Assembly (NCBI GenBank): GCA_021773035.1
Contig: JAJFKU010000063.1
Span: forward strand, 124,001-188,000
Length of the DNA stretch: 64,000 nt
Source of the DNA: Woeseiaceae bacterium
GTDB taxonomy: Bacteria > Pseudomonadota > Gammaproteobacteria > Steroidobacterales > Woeseiaceae
Direction: 5' to 3'
In this document: positions 1-10,114 of the stretch, piece by piece
How positions within the stretch are numbered: the stretch's first letter is position 1
Layout: each line of letters begins with the position of its first letter
Notes under the pieces: model-generated
Database searches by the model: none
What the model was told of the DNA's origin: nothing
The model's input: the letters and a program-made list of their open reading frames with translations, nothing else
Position numbers and translations under genes: made by a program

Positions 1-1108
1 CGTGTTCCGCCATGGCGTTTTTCGCGACCGCGGGCTTCTCAATACTCGCAGCTTTCTCAGTGCTTTCTCCGCTGCAATAATCTCGCAACACGCGCAGCGT
101 TTTCTCATCCCGAACATGTTCCAGGTAAAAGTCACATACGGTGATGTCCTGTTTCTCCATCGTCGCAGCGAGCCAGCGGCCGAAACCCCGATCGAGCAGC
201 GCCTTGAGTTTTACATGATTGCCCGTGATTCGCGGTCCCGGAAAAGGCACGCCTTCACCGAGTATTGTGGGTCCGGCAATCGGGTGGGACGCCGTATGGG
301 GGGCCCTGTCCAGTATATCTTCGAATGACTCGGAGTTGCCGTGCATTCGAGCGAGCTGGCGTTGTGCTTCGGGCAATCCGGCTCGTCGCAGGCGCAGCAT
401 TGGTATAACGCTGTAGGTCATGAATTCCGATAGCAACTCGCCCTCCACGCGTTTCCACGTGTGGGTCGGTTTATCCGCCTTCTTCCAGGAAATCTGCTGT
501 GCGCCGCAGCTGGGGTGAAAACGCCGCTCACGAGTCGGTGGTCGGTACGGACAAACGGCGAAGGGGTAAAACCCGAGGATGTCGCCGTTCATCCTGATAT
601 CGAACAGATGTCCCTTGAGGCCGAGAACCCCGTCCAGCAGTGTCCAGTAGTCACGGTTTGATGGATGCTCGTCCGGGGTTGGCAGCAGCGCGAATGCACC
701 GCCGTGGGTTTGCATGACGACAGCGAGTTTCGAGGTCTCGGACCAGTCGAAACCGGCCTGCATTTCGACCGGAATGGTTTTGTGATTGAAGACCGAGAGC
801 GTGTTCTGAAATATCCGTCCCTCCGCAGTAACCAATGGCCGGGTCTGCAGGAGTTCGTAAGTCGGGATATCCTGCACGGAGCCATCGATCCAGTCGACAC
901 CCTCTTTGATCGTTCGGCCAAAGAAATACGCCACGCCCTCCGGTCGGATGTCCATGAACCAGCCCGGCGCCTGCGTACCGTCAACATAGCCAACCCATAC
1001 GCCAGCCAGTTCCTCCTCTGTCATGGTTTCGGTGTGGGCTGCGGCCGGCCAGCCTGTCGCCAGGGCGATCAGGAGAAGGCCACTCTGTATTCGTGTTGTG
1101 AAGCGCAT
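1..1108 (-). CDS. Hypothetical secreted protein, truncated by the left window edge
   Basis: Open reading frame from ATG (complement 1106-1108) through to position 1 with no stop; not in the ORF track because it runs off the edge. N-term MRFTTRIQSGLLLIALATGWPAAAHTETMTEEELAGVWVGYVDGTQAPGWF looks like a signal peptide plus lipocalin-like start. Confidence 0.75.
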   Translation of the reverse strand, partial: MRFTTRIQSGLLLIALATGWPAAAHTETMTEEELAGVWVGYVDGTQAPGWFMDIRPEGVAYFFGRTIKEGVDWIDGSVQDIPTYELLQTRPLVTAEGRIFQNTLSVFNHKTIPVEMQAGFDWSETSKLAVVMQTHGGAFALLPTPDEHPSNRDYWTLLDGVLGLKGHLFDIRMNGDILGFYPFAVCPYRPPTRERRFHPSCGAQQISWKKADKPTHTWKRVEGELLSEFMTYSVIPMLRLRRAGLPEAQRQLARMHGNSESFEDILDRAPHTASHPIAGPTILGEGVPFPGPRITGNHVKLKALLDRGFGRWLAATMEKQDITVCDFYLEHVRDEKTLRVLRDYCSGESTEKAASIEKPAVAKNAMAEH

Positions 1109-1589
1109 AGGTACATCCCGAGTCTTGGGTGAATATTCCATCATGGGCGTCGCAAGGAAAGCAAACGGCAGTATCGTTTAATATGTATTAATCGATATCG
1201 CAATTTTGGTGACATGGGGTTCGAAATCCACAATGGTGTCTGCATCTGTAGTTGATCGAGGTTTTTATGCTGTCCGTCCTGAACTGGTGCTTCGCGCCGC
1301 AGCGGTCTTCGCGATTTCTTCCAGCATGCTGGAAAAAGGAGCCAAGCGGCTGCACAGCCGGGCCGTTGCCATTCAGGCCGGCAAGGAGGCTGGGCGCTGG
1401 GGCAGGCACCAGCGGTCGGTTATCGTCCAGTATTGCGAATACACTCAGGCTGGAGGCAGCGAGTACCTGCTGCCGTGGCAGGAACTGGTCGAACACCGTT
1501 CGAGATACGATGGCCAGGAAGGTATCTCGTCGCGTACCGGTAACAAGCCGTTGTCCACGATTACGCGGGTATCGGTAAATGCAAGCGCC

Positions 1590-2774
1590 ATGCAGCGAGC
1601 CAGGACGATGAGCGGCATCAGCATTGCAGAGCTGTCCGAACGCAGCCAATTGCCGCCGGCCCTGCTCCAGGCGATGGAATCCGGCGACTGGCCGGATGTG
1701 GCGGAAAGCACCGCGGAGGCAGTTGCCGTCTGTCTGAATACAACACCTGGCGAGTTGTTTGCTCCACTTGAGGCTCTGCGGGCAAACGCCGAAACAGCGC
1801 CGCTGTCGGGAGGAACCCCGCGCTTGCGAAGTGTCATTCTGGCTGGTGTGTTCCTCGCGGCGCTCGCCGCAGTCGGTCTCATCGCTTCGAAAACGCAGAC
1901 CGGCGCCGAGTTCGATACTGAGTTCGTGGGTACACAGTGGCGTGTCTCCATTGTCCGGGAGAATCAGAACATTGTGCTGCCCGCGCAGACGCTGGAGTTA
2001 TTCGCCAATGGCGGTTACCTCGAATTCAAAGACGACGGTGTACTGGCCTTCAACTGGGTAAACCCGGGTTTTCTGGCGGTGTTGCCGGAGAACTTTGACT
2101 GGCGTTTAACGGACCGACTACTGCGTGTGAAGCTTAACGACGTCATCTACGAGTTCAGTCTCGGCGGCGACGGCGAGAAACTCGTCGCGCTGGACTCAAC
2201 CCGCAGCTACAAGATGACGATGCAGCGCATTGGCGCTTCTGCTATAGCCGTCGTAACGAATCCTGCCGATACAGCGTACGCGTCGTCGTTATCCTCGACT
2301 GGACCCGACGCGCTGGTCGGTTGCTGGCGATGGTCGAATGGAATGAGGATTGTCGTAAGCGGGAATGGCACCGCAAACAATGGTTTCGGAACAGGCCCCT
2401 GGTCGGCAGTCGCGGCGGGCGAGTATGTCATCGACTGGCCCGATATCGTCGGCAACATCACGCTGGCGGTAAATGGGCAAAGCCTGAGCAGCTTTGACTC
2501 GCTGGGTACAGCATCGACTGCACAGCGGCTGGAGGGAAACGCGGGCCAGATCGTTGGTACCTGGCAGTGGGACAACGGCGGAGTGGTGACAATGTCGGCG
2601 AATGGTTCGATGTCCCTCGGGCCGTTCAGGGGAGCCTGGAAGAGAGCGCAACCCGGTTATAAATTCAGCTGGCCAATAGTCGATACGATTGCGGTGAGCA
2701 AGGACGGGCAGCACTTGTCCGGAGAGAATCAATTTGGTGCGTTTCACGCGACTCGCCTGGCGAGTTGCTATTGA
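1590..2774 (+). CDS. HTH (XRE/RodZ-like) - transmembrane - tandem beta-domain protein
   Basis: MQRARTMSGISIAELSERSQLPPALLQAMESGDWPDVAESTAEAVAVCLNTTPGELF (HTH-like), then VILAGVFLAALAAVGLIAS (TM helix), then repeats with GCWRWSNGM / GTWQWDNGGVV. Start chosen inside ORF 1206..2774. Confidence 0.6.
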   Translation: MQRARTMSGISIAELSERSQLPPALLQAMESGDWPDVAESTAEAVAVCLNTTPGELFAPLEALRANAETAPLSGGTPRLRSVILAGVFLAALAAVGLIASKTQTGAEFDTEFVGTQWRVSIVRENQNIVLPAQTLELFANGGYLEFKDDGVLAFNWVNPGFLAVLPENFDWRLTDRLLRVKLNDVIYEFSLGGDGEKLVALDSTRSYKMTMQRIGASAIAVVTNPADTAYASSLSSTGPDALVGCWRWSNGMRIVVSGNGTANNGFGTGPWSAVAAGEYVIDWPDIVGNITLAVNGQSLSSFDSLGTASTAQRLEGNAGQIVGTWQWDNGGVVTMSANGSMSLGPFRGAWKRAQPGYKFSWPIVDTIAVSKDGQHLSGENQFGAFHATRLASCY

Positions 2775-2817
2775 AACGGTTTCGCCACGCTGTGTTTTGC
2801 AACGAGGAAGCTACGAA

Positions 2818-4716
2818 ATGAATATGAAGTCGCGCGCCGCTTTTACTGGCATCGTACTGTGCACGCTTATTGGCTGCGAAGCCTTGCCCGCCAACCCGTT
2901 TCAAAGAACCCAGTTTCGGGCTGGCCAGGCGATGTATGAAGTTCACTACTGTCGTCTGCTCGAAAGTCGCGAGTTCGAGTGCGAAGTTACGATTACCAGT
3001 TTTAATAACGCGAAGACGATTTCGAGCGGTGGCATCAAGATCCGGGACGATGCGGGGAACGAGTATGTCGCTGATAATCCGGGCTATGGTGGTCGCATTT
3101 ACGCGCCCGAAGAACGGTTCCGGCATACGCTGAGAGCAGGCAATGTATCGACGCAGGCGAAATCTGTGACGGCGATTACCGGCGGCCTGACGGTAAGCGG
3201 CGGGCCCGGTGCTCCGTTTCGCGGTGTATTCATTCTTAGCGGCATCGAGAACCGTGTTGCCGGGGCGGGCGGTGAGCCGGACGAGCCGGCCACGGCGCCG
3301 GATGACCGGCCGCGGCGCCTCAGCGTTCGGGAAGCAGATGCGGTGTATGAGGTTCACGGCTGCACGCTGTTGCCGAGCCGCGAGTTCAGCTGCGATGTTT
3401 CGGTGACCAATTTCAACCAGGAAAAAACGGTCCGCACCGGATCGATAACTATCAGAGACGACCTTGGGAACGACTACGCGGTGCAGGACAACCCGTCGTA
3501 TCCGAGCCGCACTTATGCACCCGGGGAGCAGTTTCGCCACACAATTCGAGCCTCCAATATCGCCGCGAAGGCGCATTCGGTGGCGGCTGTACACGGTGGT
3601 TTTATCGTGCGCGGACCGAAGTCATACCGGGGAGAGTTCATTCTTTACGGAATGGATACTCGCGAGGGCGTAGTCAAGAGTGGTCCGGTGGTGCCGGGTA
3701 CCGGGAACCTTGCCGCGAGCTGTGTCTCCCGGACACCGGCAAATGCGTCGAGCAGAGGATTGAAAAATCTGGCGCTGCAGGGCCTCGCATCGCAGTCATC
3801 GACAGGGCATTTCCGCTGGGACGCAACGGCGGGTCTGGCCAATGACGGCAATACCAACGGCGACTACTACGGCAGGTCCGTGGCGCATACTCTGAAAGAG
3901 TCCGGCGCATGGTGGCAGATCGATCTGGGTACCGAGCATGCGCTGCAGGAAATCGTCATATGGAATCGCACCGATCGCGGTTGGGGGAAGCGTCTGACGA
4001 ACTTCAGCGTCCTTGTTTCTGACAGTGCCGGCCGCGTTACTCACGAGCGCAGCTTTTGCGATAACGGCCGCTTCGTTAATCCCGCGATGGTGCTTGATCT
4101 GCCTTCTGGTGTTAGTGGCCAGTATGTGAAGATCAGGCTGAACGGTGATGACTACCTGCAACTGGCGGAAGTAGAAGTTCTCGCCGTTGCCACTACCGGC
4201 GATACCTCCGGGCCTGTCGTCGAGGTTCCCGCGACACCGGCGCCCGCCGAATCGCTGCTCGGTTGCTGGCAATGGTCCAATAGTATGCTGATAACGGTGA
4301 ACGCGGGCGGCACGGCGAATAATGGTTTCGCATCGGGGCCGTGGTCGGCAGGCGGTAACAACAGTTATGCCATTCGTTGGCCGGATTTCATCGGCAAGGT
4401 CACGTTGTCACCGGACGGACAAACACTGACGAGCGTAGATGCCCTCGGCGCCCGCTCAAGTGCAGAGCGTCTGGACGGTTCTGTGACCAGCCTCATCGGC
4501 AGTTGGCGCTGGGATAACGGCGGCATTGTCGCGGTGTCGCCGGATGGTTCAGTGAGCGCAGGGGATTTCAAGGGAGCGTGGTCCGGTGCGGCGAGAAACT
4601 ACCAGATCGCGTGGCCGATTATTGATGCGATCACAGTGTCCGACGACGGCAAGCGTTTGTCCGGTAGCAATCAGTTCGGTAGTTTTACGGCGCAGAAGCA
4701 GGCCACATGTGAGTAA
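2818..4716 (+). CDS. Lipoprotein with duplicated N-terminal domain, F5/8-type C (discoidin)-like domain and C-terminal beta domain shared with upstream gene
   Basis: MNMKSRAAFTGIVLCTLIGCEA lipobox; two repeats (MYEVHYCRLLESREFECEV... / VYEVHGCTLLPSREFSCDV...); NLALQGLASQSSTGHFRWDATAGLANDGNTNGDYYGRSVAHT...WWQIDLG discoidin-like signature. Confidence 0.7.
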   Translation: MNMKSRAAFTGIVLCTLIGCEALPANPFQRTQFRAGQAMYEVHYCRLLESREFECEVTITSFNNAKTISSGGIKIRDDAGNEYVADNPGYGGRIYAPEERFRHTLRAGNVSTQAKSVTAITGGLTVSGGPGAPFRGVFILSGIENRVAGAGGEPDEPATAPDDRPRRLSVREADAVYEVHGCTLLPSREFSCDVSVTNFNQEKTVRTGSITIRDDLGNDYAVQDNPSYPSRTYAPGEQFRHTIRASNIAAKAHSVAAVHGGFIVRGPKSYRGEFILYGMDTREGVVKSGPVVPGTGNLAASCVSRTPANASSRGLKNLALQGLASQSSTGHFRWDATAGLANDGNTNGDYYGRSVAHTLKESGAWWQIDLGTEHALQEIVIWNRTDRGWGKRLTNFSVLVSDSAGRVTHERSFCDNGRFVNPAMVLDLPSGVSGQYVKIRLNGDDYLQLAEVEVLAVATTGDTSGPVVEVPATPAPAESLLGCWQWSNSMLITVNAGGTANNGFASGPWSAGGNNSYAIRWPDFIGKVTLSPDGQTLTSVDALGARSSAERLDGSVTSLIGSWRWDNGGIVAVSPDGSVSAGDFKGAWSGAARNYQIAWPIIDAITVSDDGKRLSGSNQFGSFTAQKQATCE

Positions 4717-4752
4717 TGATAGCTTAAGCGTGCTGCTCGATCCGGCAAAAAA

Positions 4753-4774
4753 AGGCCCCGCAAAAGCGGGGCCT
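4753..4774 (-). terminator. Rho-independent terminator for a minus-strand transcript
   Basis: aggccccgc-aaaa-gcggggcct hairpin preceded on + strand by an A tract (T tract on minus). Confidence 0.8.
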
Positions 4775-4800
4775 GATTGGCGTGCAATTACAAACGCCTG

Positions 4801-5007
4801 TTTCAAGGTAATTTCACGCATATAGTACTGGCCGGTGAGCTCGCGCATCGCCGGATAATTTTTCTGTGCATATTCTGTCGTTTCTTGGTTTCGGGTTTCG
4901 CCAAATTTCTTCATGAACGCGTCGTCCATGTTCGCGTTGACCCGCACTGTGGTGACCGACCAGACGGCGTCGCTGACGTCGTAATCCTTGAATGGCTCGA
5001 GAATAGC
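4801..5007 (-). pseudogene. Truncated or internally deleted gene for a small (probably exported) protein, downstream of lipB
   Basis: Minus frame reads AILEPFKDYDVSDAVWSVTTVRVNANMDDAFMKKFGETRNQETTEYAQKNYPAMRELTGQYYMREITLK; bounded upstream by an in-frame stop with no ATG/signal peptide and reads on through the terminator. Confidence 0.4.
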
Positions 5008-5047
5008 TTACCGGTTGGAGGATTTTTCTCAGAATGAAACCATGAGC

Positions 5048-5650
5048 TTATAAGTCCAGATGCTGCAGGAAACGGGGCAACAGGGTCGTTGCGGACTGTT
5101 CCAGATCGAGATCGATACCCTGCCGCCGTAGGTCCGTCATCTCGAGCTCTGCATAACCGCAAGGATTGATGCGCGAGAAGGGTTCCAAATCGATGTCAAC
5201 ATTCAACGCCATGCCGTGAAAACTTGCGCCACGACGTATTCTCAAGCCGATGCTGGCGAGCTTGTCGCCGTTGACGTAAACGCCCGGCGCATCGGCGCGT
5301 GCTGCAGCGACGACGTCGTATTCTGCGACTAAATCGACGACACTCTGTTCGAGTGCGGTCACCAGGGTACGAACGCCGATGTTGGAGCGCCGTAGATCGA
5401 TCAGTGGATAGACCATCAGTTGCCCGGGCCCGTGGAAGGTCACCTGTCCGCCACGGTCAATTTGCACAACAGGAATGTCGCCGGGGGCCAGCAGGTGTTC
5501 TTCGCTGGCATTCAGCCCCATAGTAAAAACCGGCGGATGTTCTACAAACCAGATCTCGTCGGCTGTGTTCTCGTCGCGGCTGTCCGTGAAGTCCTGCATC
5601 TCGCGCCACAAAGGAACGTAGTCCCGGCGGCCGCGAAAGCACGTTTTCAT
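5048..5650 (-). CDS. lipB: Octanoyltransferase LipB
   Basis: [46 protein letters not shown] motifs. Confidence 0.95.
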   Translation of the reverse strand: MKTCFRGRRDYVPLWREMQDFTDSRDENTADEIWFVEHPPVFTMGLNASEEHLLAPGDIPVVQIDRGGQVTFHGPGQLMVYPLIDLRRSNIGVRTLVTALEQSVVDLVAEYDVVAAARADAPGVYVNGDKLASIGLRIRRGASFHGMALNVDIDLEPFSRINPCGYAELEMTDLRRQGIDLDLEQSATTLLPRFLQHLDL

Positions 5651-5910
5651 AGCGCCATCAGTACGTCGTCGTGCCCGGAGACGTCCCGGTAAATATCGTC
5701 GAGCTGTTGCTGACTGCTCGCGGTCACCGTCACAGTGACAGAGACGAAGTTGCCTTTGCCGCTGAGGTTGATTTGTATCGAATCCTCGGCGACAGGGCCA
5801 ACGTGATTTTCGATAAGCGTCCTTACCGTTATTCGAAACTCCGGCGTGTCGCGGCCCATCATCTTAATCGGGAACTCGCACGGAAACACCATGACCGATT
5901 CTTCGCTCAT
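5647..5910 (-). CDS. DUF493 (YbeD-like) protein
   Basis: [17 protein letters not shown]...[38 protein letters not shown]; position between dacA and lipB. Confidence 0.9.
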   Translation of the reverse strand: MSEESVMVFPCEFPIKMMGRDTPEFRITVRTLIENHVGPVAEDSIQINLSGKGNFVSVTVTVTASSQQQLDDIYRDVSGHDDVLMAL

Positions 5911-5911
5911 A

Positions 5912-7054
5912 CTATTCGAACCACAGACTCACGCTGTCTTTGCTGCGTTGCCAAAACGATCCGGCCGGATTGTCGTCCAGCGCACGCAGCGGTGTTCTTA
6001 ACAGCTCCTCGCCTTCCAGGCTGATACGCAGATCGGCGACCGGCTGCCCTGCAGCGATCGGTGCCATAACAATAGCCGGGATATCCAGGCTGGACTCGAG
6101 CTTATCGTAGGAACCGCGGCGCACCGTGATGTAGAGATCGTTGAGGACACCCAGGCGGGAAACCTCATTCGCCGACCTCCAGACGCGTGCGTTGGAGATT
6201 TCCTCGCCAGCCTTGAACAGTAAGCGTGTTTCGAAAAACCGGAATGCATAGTTCAGCAGTGCCTGACTGCCGTCGCTGCGAGACTTGGTGCTGGCGGTAC
6301 CGAGCACAACGGAAATGACGCGCATGTCGCCGCGCTTTGCAGACGTGACCAGGCAATACCCCGCGTCTTCCGTGTGACCTGTTTTCATACCGTCAACGGA
6401 ATCGTCACGCCATAGCAGCGAGTTACGATTACTTTGCTTGATATCGTTGTAGGTGAACTCCTTGAGCGAGTGCCAGGCGTAGTAGTCCGGAAACTGCTCG
6501 ATGATGCCACGCGCCAGAGTCGCGAGATCCCTGGCCGTCGTCACGTGATTGTCGGCGGGTAATCCCGTTGCATTCCTGAAATGACTCGAATGCATGCCGA
6601 GTGCTGCGGCGTGCTGGTTCATCATCTCTGCGAATACGCTTTCACTGCCGGCGACGTGCTCGGCCAAGGCAACGCTGGCATCGTTGCCGGACTGTACCAT
6701 CATGCCAAACAACAGGTCCTGTACCGTCACGCGTGTGCCGACCTCAATGAACATTCGCGATCCCGGTGTTCTCCAGGCCTTCTCGCTGATGGTGACCTCT
6801 TCATCGAGGGTGATCTGCCCCTGCCGCAGCGCGGTGAAAACAACGTACTCCGTCATCAGCTTGGTCAGGCTCGCCGGTGCGAGCGAGACGTCAGCGTCCA
6901 GCGAAGCAATCTCATGGCCGGTCCGGCTGTCGATAACGAGATAACTCTTAGCACCGATAACCGGGGCGGCCGGTGTTGGCATCGTTGCAGCACAGGTCAC
7001 GGCGGATAGAAGAAAAATCAGGACTGCGAGTAAGGGCTTGTTGGCTTGGGACAT
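5912..7054 (-). CDS. dacA: D-alanyl-D-alanine carboxypeptidase (PBP5/6 family)
   Basis: SLAPASLTKLMT (SxxK), SGND, MKTGHTEDAGYCL (KTG) motifs; signal peptide. Confidence 0.93.
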   Translation of the reverse strand: MSQANKPLLAVLIFLLSAVTCAATMPTPAAPVIGAKSYLVIDSRTGHEIASLDADVSLAPASLTKLMTEYVVFTALRQGQITLDEEVTISEKAWRTPGSRMFIEVGTRVTVQDLLFGMMVQSGNDASVALAEHVAGSESVFAEMMNQHAAALGMHSSHFRNATGLPADNHVTTARDLATLARGIIEQFPDYYAWHSLKEFTYNDIKQSNRNSLLWRDDSVDGMKTGHTEDAGYCLVTSAKRGDMRVISVVLGTASTKSRSDGSQALLNYAFRFFETRLLFKAGEEISNARVWRSANEVSRLGVLNDLYITVRRGSYDKLESSLDIPAIVMAPIAAGQPVADLRISLEGEELLRTPLRALDDNPAGSFWQRSKDSVSLWFE

Positions 7055-7100
7055 ACTGCCTCGGTAGAAGAGTGGTTGAATCGGCGCGTATTGTACGCGG

Positions 7101-7958
7101 CTACTCCGTGATTAGGTAAGGATCTGTAATGCCAATCTGCAGAAGTTCCTCGACCAGAACGTCGTATTGCACAACGTCGGTGACCGGCCCGATCCGCACC
7201 CTGAACAAAGTCGGACTGGCGCTGTTGTCTTCGTGAACAAAAGCCTTGTCGACGCCGGACTGGGAAAGAACAGCAAGTCGACGCGCGGCGTTGCTGCGAT
7301 CGCCGAAAGCACCAACCTGAACGTAAATCTTCGGCGCAGCGGGAGCAGCGGTTACCGACGGCGTGGACGTGAGCGGCGCTCGGGAAGGTGTCGTTACGCG
7401 ACTGGGTCGGTCGCCACCCTGCGCCTGGTCGAAGTTGAACGCGGTGACCTCGACGAGGCTGGTGCCGTCCCGCACCATGTCGAGCTTCAGCGCGGCCGCG
7501 TACGACAAATCGATGATGCGGTTGCTTACGAACGGTCCGCGATCATTCACGCGCACCACGATACTCTTGTTATTGCGCAGATTTCTAACCTTAACGTAAG
7601 TCGGTAAGGGCAGCGTTTTGTGCGCTGCAGTCATTTCGTACATATCGTAGACCTCCCGGTTCGAGGTCAGCCTGCCGTGGAATTTTTTTCCATACCAGGA
7701 AGCGACACCGCGTTCCTGATAGTCGGCGCTACTGTTGAGGACGCGGTAGGTTTTTCCCAGCACTTCGTACTTCGGACCATCGCCCATATCGCGGCCGTTG
7801 CCGTAACGGCTGCGCGGCTCGGATTTTGGCACGGCGTCGTCCGGTATCTCACCGACCCGGCCGCTGCCCGGTCCGTCACTCTTGATAGGGCTGCCGCCAC
7901 AGGCCGCGAGTGTCATAGTGACCAGAAACGCTGCCAGCCGGGCGGCCCTAGGATACAT
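7101..7958 (-). CDS. rlpA: Septal ring lytic transglycosylase RlpA with SPOR domain
   Basis: ERGVASWYGKKFHGRLTSNREVYDMYEMTAAHKTLPLPTYVKVRNL; VRVNDRGPF; C-terminal SPOR; lipobox LAAC. Confidence 0.93.
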   Translation of the reverse strand: MYPRAARLAAFLVTMTLAACGGSPIKSDGPGSGRVGEIPDDAVPKSEPRSRYGNGRDMGDGPKYEVLGKTYRVLNSSADYQERGVASWYGKKFHGRLTSNREVYDMYEMTAAHKTLPLPTYVKVRNLRNNKSIVVRVNDRGPFVSNRIIDLSYAAALKLDMVRDGTSLVEVTAFNFDQAQGGDRPSRVTTPSRAPLTSTPSVTAAPAAPKIYVQVGAFGDRSNAARRLAVLSQSGVDKAFVHEDNSASPTLFRVRIGPVTDVVQYDVLVEELLQIGITDPYLITE

Positions 7959-8961
7959 CGCTGTTTACCTTCGCCGATATCTGTTGCCCGAGCTGGTGAA
8001 CGGCGAGGGCATACATTGCGCTTCGATTGTATCGTGTGATTACGAAAAAGTTATGAAACCCGACCCAGTGTTCCGTGCCGTCATCGCCGTCGTAAGTCAG
8101 CAGCTCACCAGCGCTGTCCGCGCACAGTTCCGTCGCAAACAGAACACCTTTTCTGCTCAGCGACTCAACGGTGTCGGAGGCTTTTAAAGTGTTGGCGGGT
8201 TCAGGTACCGCGTCGGACCAGTTGCTGCCCAGGCTGGCCTGAGCCACGACTTCCTCATCGCTGCGCCAGCCGTGTTGCAGAAAGTAGTTGGCGATGCTGC
8301 CGGAGACATCGGCCCAGTTTTCCCAGATGTCTCGTTTACCGTCGCCGGTTGAGTCGACCGCGTAGGCGCGGAAGCTGGACGGCATGAACTGCGGTCGTCC
8401 CATCGCGCCGGCATACGATCCCATCGGTAAGGTGGGGTCCAGTTCTTCCTCGCGCGTGAGCAGCAAAAACTGCATCAGTTCCCTGCGGAAAAACTTCGCG
8501 CGCGGCGGATATTCGAACGCCAGGGTCGCCAGCGCATCGATGACCCGGTCTTTGCCCGTGATGCGCCCAAAATAAGTTTCTACACCGATGATTCCCACCA
8601 GCATTTCGATGGGCACGCCCGTTTCGAGTGCGATGCGTTCGAGCATTTCCTCGTTGTCCTGCCAGAACCTGACGCCGGCATTCACCCGCTCCCGGGTAAT
8701 GAAAATCTTGCGGTATTCTCCCCAGGTCAGTGTCCGTTCGGCGGGCGTAGATATCTTTTTGATGATCGTGGCCTTGATCTCTGCCTGCGCGAGCACGTTT
8801 TCGAGCGCATCACGCTCGAAATTGTGCTCGGTGACCATTTCGTCGATGAATTCGACGACGTTTTGTTGAGTGAGGTCTACGGCGGCATCGTCGGATGCGC
8901 GGACGAGGGATGCAGCGATCAGCATTACAGCCGCGCCGATCAGCATGAAGATTCTTGTCAT
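7948..8961 (-). CDS. mltB: Lytic murein transglycosylase B
   Basis: VPIEMLVGIIGVETYFGRITGKDRVIDALATLAFEYPPRAKFFRREL; GSYAGAMGRPQFMPSSFRAYAVD. Confidence 0.93.
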   Translation of the reverse strand: MTRIFMLIGAAVMLIAASLVRASDDAAVDLTQQNVVEFIDEMVTEHNFERDALENVLAQAEIKATIIKKISTPAERTLTWGEYRKIFITRERVNAGVRFWQDNEEMLERIALETGVPIEMLVGIIGVETYFGRITGKDRVIDALATLAFEYPPRAKFFRRELMQFLLLTREEELDPTLPMGSYAGAMGRPQFMPSSFRAYAVDSTGDGKRDIWENWADVSGSIANYFLQHGWRSDEEVVAQASLGSNWSDAVPEPANTLKASDTVESLSRKGVLFATELCADSAGELLTYDGDDGTEHWVGFHNFFVITRYNRSAMYALAVHQLGQQISAKVNSDVS

Positions 8962-8971
8962 CGGGTATTCA

Positions 8972-10114
8972 TTAGTGAGGCAGCAGTTTCCGGTGTGAGT
9001 GGATCGACATCAGAATACCGAATCCCGCCATCAGCGTCACCATGGACGTGCCACCGAAGCTGACGAGCGGTAGTGGCACACCCACCACCGGAACCAGGCC
9101 GGTAACCATTGCCGTATTAACGAACACGTAAACCAGGAAAGTCAGGCTTATAGAGCCTGCCAGCAATCGCGAATAGGTATCGTGGGCCTGAACGGCGATG
9201 TACAGGCCGCGCCCGATGACAAACATGTACAGGGCAAGCAGACTCAGCACGCCGAACAGTCCGAATTCCTCTCCGAGTACCGCGAAGATGAAATCGGTAT
9301 GCCGTTCCGGCAGAAACTCGAGGTGGGCCTGCGAGCCGTTTGTCCAGCCTTTGCCAAAAAGGCCGCCGGAGCCGATAGCGATCTTCGATTGAATGATGTT
9401 GTAGCCCGCGCCCAGTGGGTCGCTGTCCGGATTCAGCAATGTCAAAACACGTTGTTTCTGATAGTCCAGCATGAAGTTCCAGACGGCCAGCGCTCCCGGT
9501 ATAGCCATCACGCCAAGGCCCAGGATCAGGCGGAACGACATACCGGCCAGGAAAACGACAATCACACCCGATGCGGCGATCAGCAGCGAGGTGCCGAGAT
9601 CGGGTTGTTTGGCGATAAGGTAGGTCGGAATGGCAATGAGTACCGCGATGATTGCGAGATGACTGAACCTGGGCGGGATCTGCCGATCGTGCAGAAACCA
9701 GGCGGTCATCATCGGTACGGCAAGTTTCATCGCTTCGGACGGTTGAAATCGCACGCCGATGTCCAGCCAGCGTCTGGCTCCTTGTCCGACGTCGCCCCGG
9801 GTGAGTACCAGCACCAACAGCGCCAGACCGGCGATATAGGCCCACGGCGTCCAGCGCCGCAGAAAATCCGGTGGTAGCTGCGCGACGATCAACATGGCGG
9901 CCAATGCAACGCCCAGCCGGACTGCCTGGTTGACCAACAGGCCGGAGTTTTCGCCGGACGCGCTGTAGAGAACCAGCAATCCGAATGCAGCGATCAGCAA
10001 CAGTCCGCCGAGCAGCGGTCCGTCGACGTTCAGTCCACGGATAAGTCCGGAGAGGCCCGGCAGGGCACCATTCCTGGGCGATAACATACGCTGCGTTTCA
10101 CTTAGTCGTATCAT
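8972..10114 (-). CDS. rodA: Rod shape-determining protein RodA
   Basis: SEDS-family polytopic protein; GGLFGKGWTNGSQAHLEFLPERHTDFIFAVLGEEFG; start MIRLSETQ chosen inside ORF 8972..10204. Confidence 0.93.
   Translation of the reverse strand: MIRLSETQRMLSPRNGALPGLSGLIRGLNVDGPLLGGLLLIAAFGLLVLYSASGENSGLLVNQAVRLGVALAAMLIVAQLPPDFLRRWTPWAYIAGLALLVLVLTRGDVGQGARRWLDIGVRFQPSEAMKLAVPMMTAWFLHDRQIPPRFSHLAIIAVLIAIPTYLIAKQPDLGTSLLIAASGVIVVFLAGMSFRLILGLGVMAIPGALAVWNFMLDYQKQRVLTLLNPDSDPLGAGYNIIQSKIAIGSGGLFGKGWTNGSQAHLEFLPERHTDFIFAVLGEEFGLFGVLSLLALYMFVIGRGLYIAVQAHDTYSRLLAGSISLTFLVYVFVNTAMVTGLVPVVGVPLPLVSFGGTSMVTLMAGFGILMSIHSHRKLLPH

Noticed and set aside
1206-1589. N-terminal extension of ORF 1206..2774
   Set aside because: Reads as low-complexity noncoding translation; a credible HTH domain begins at the ATG at 1590.
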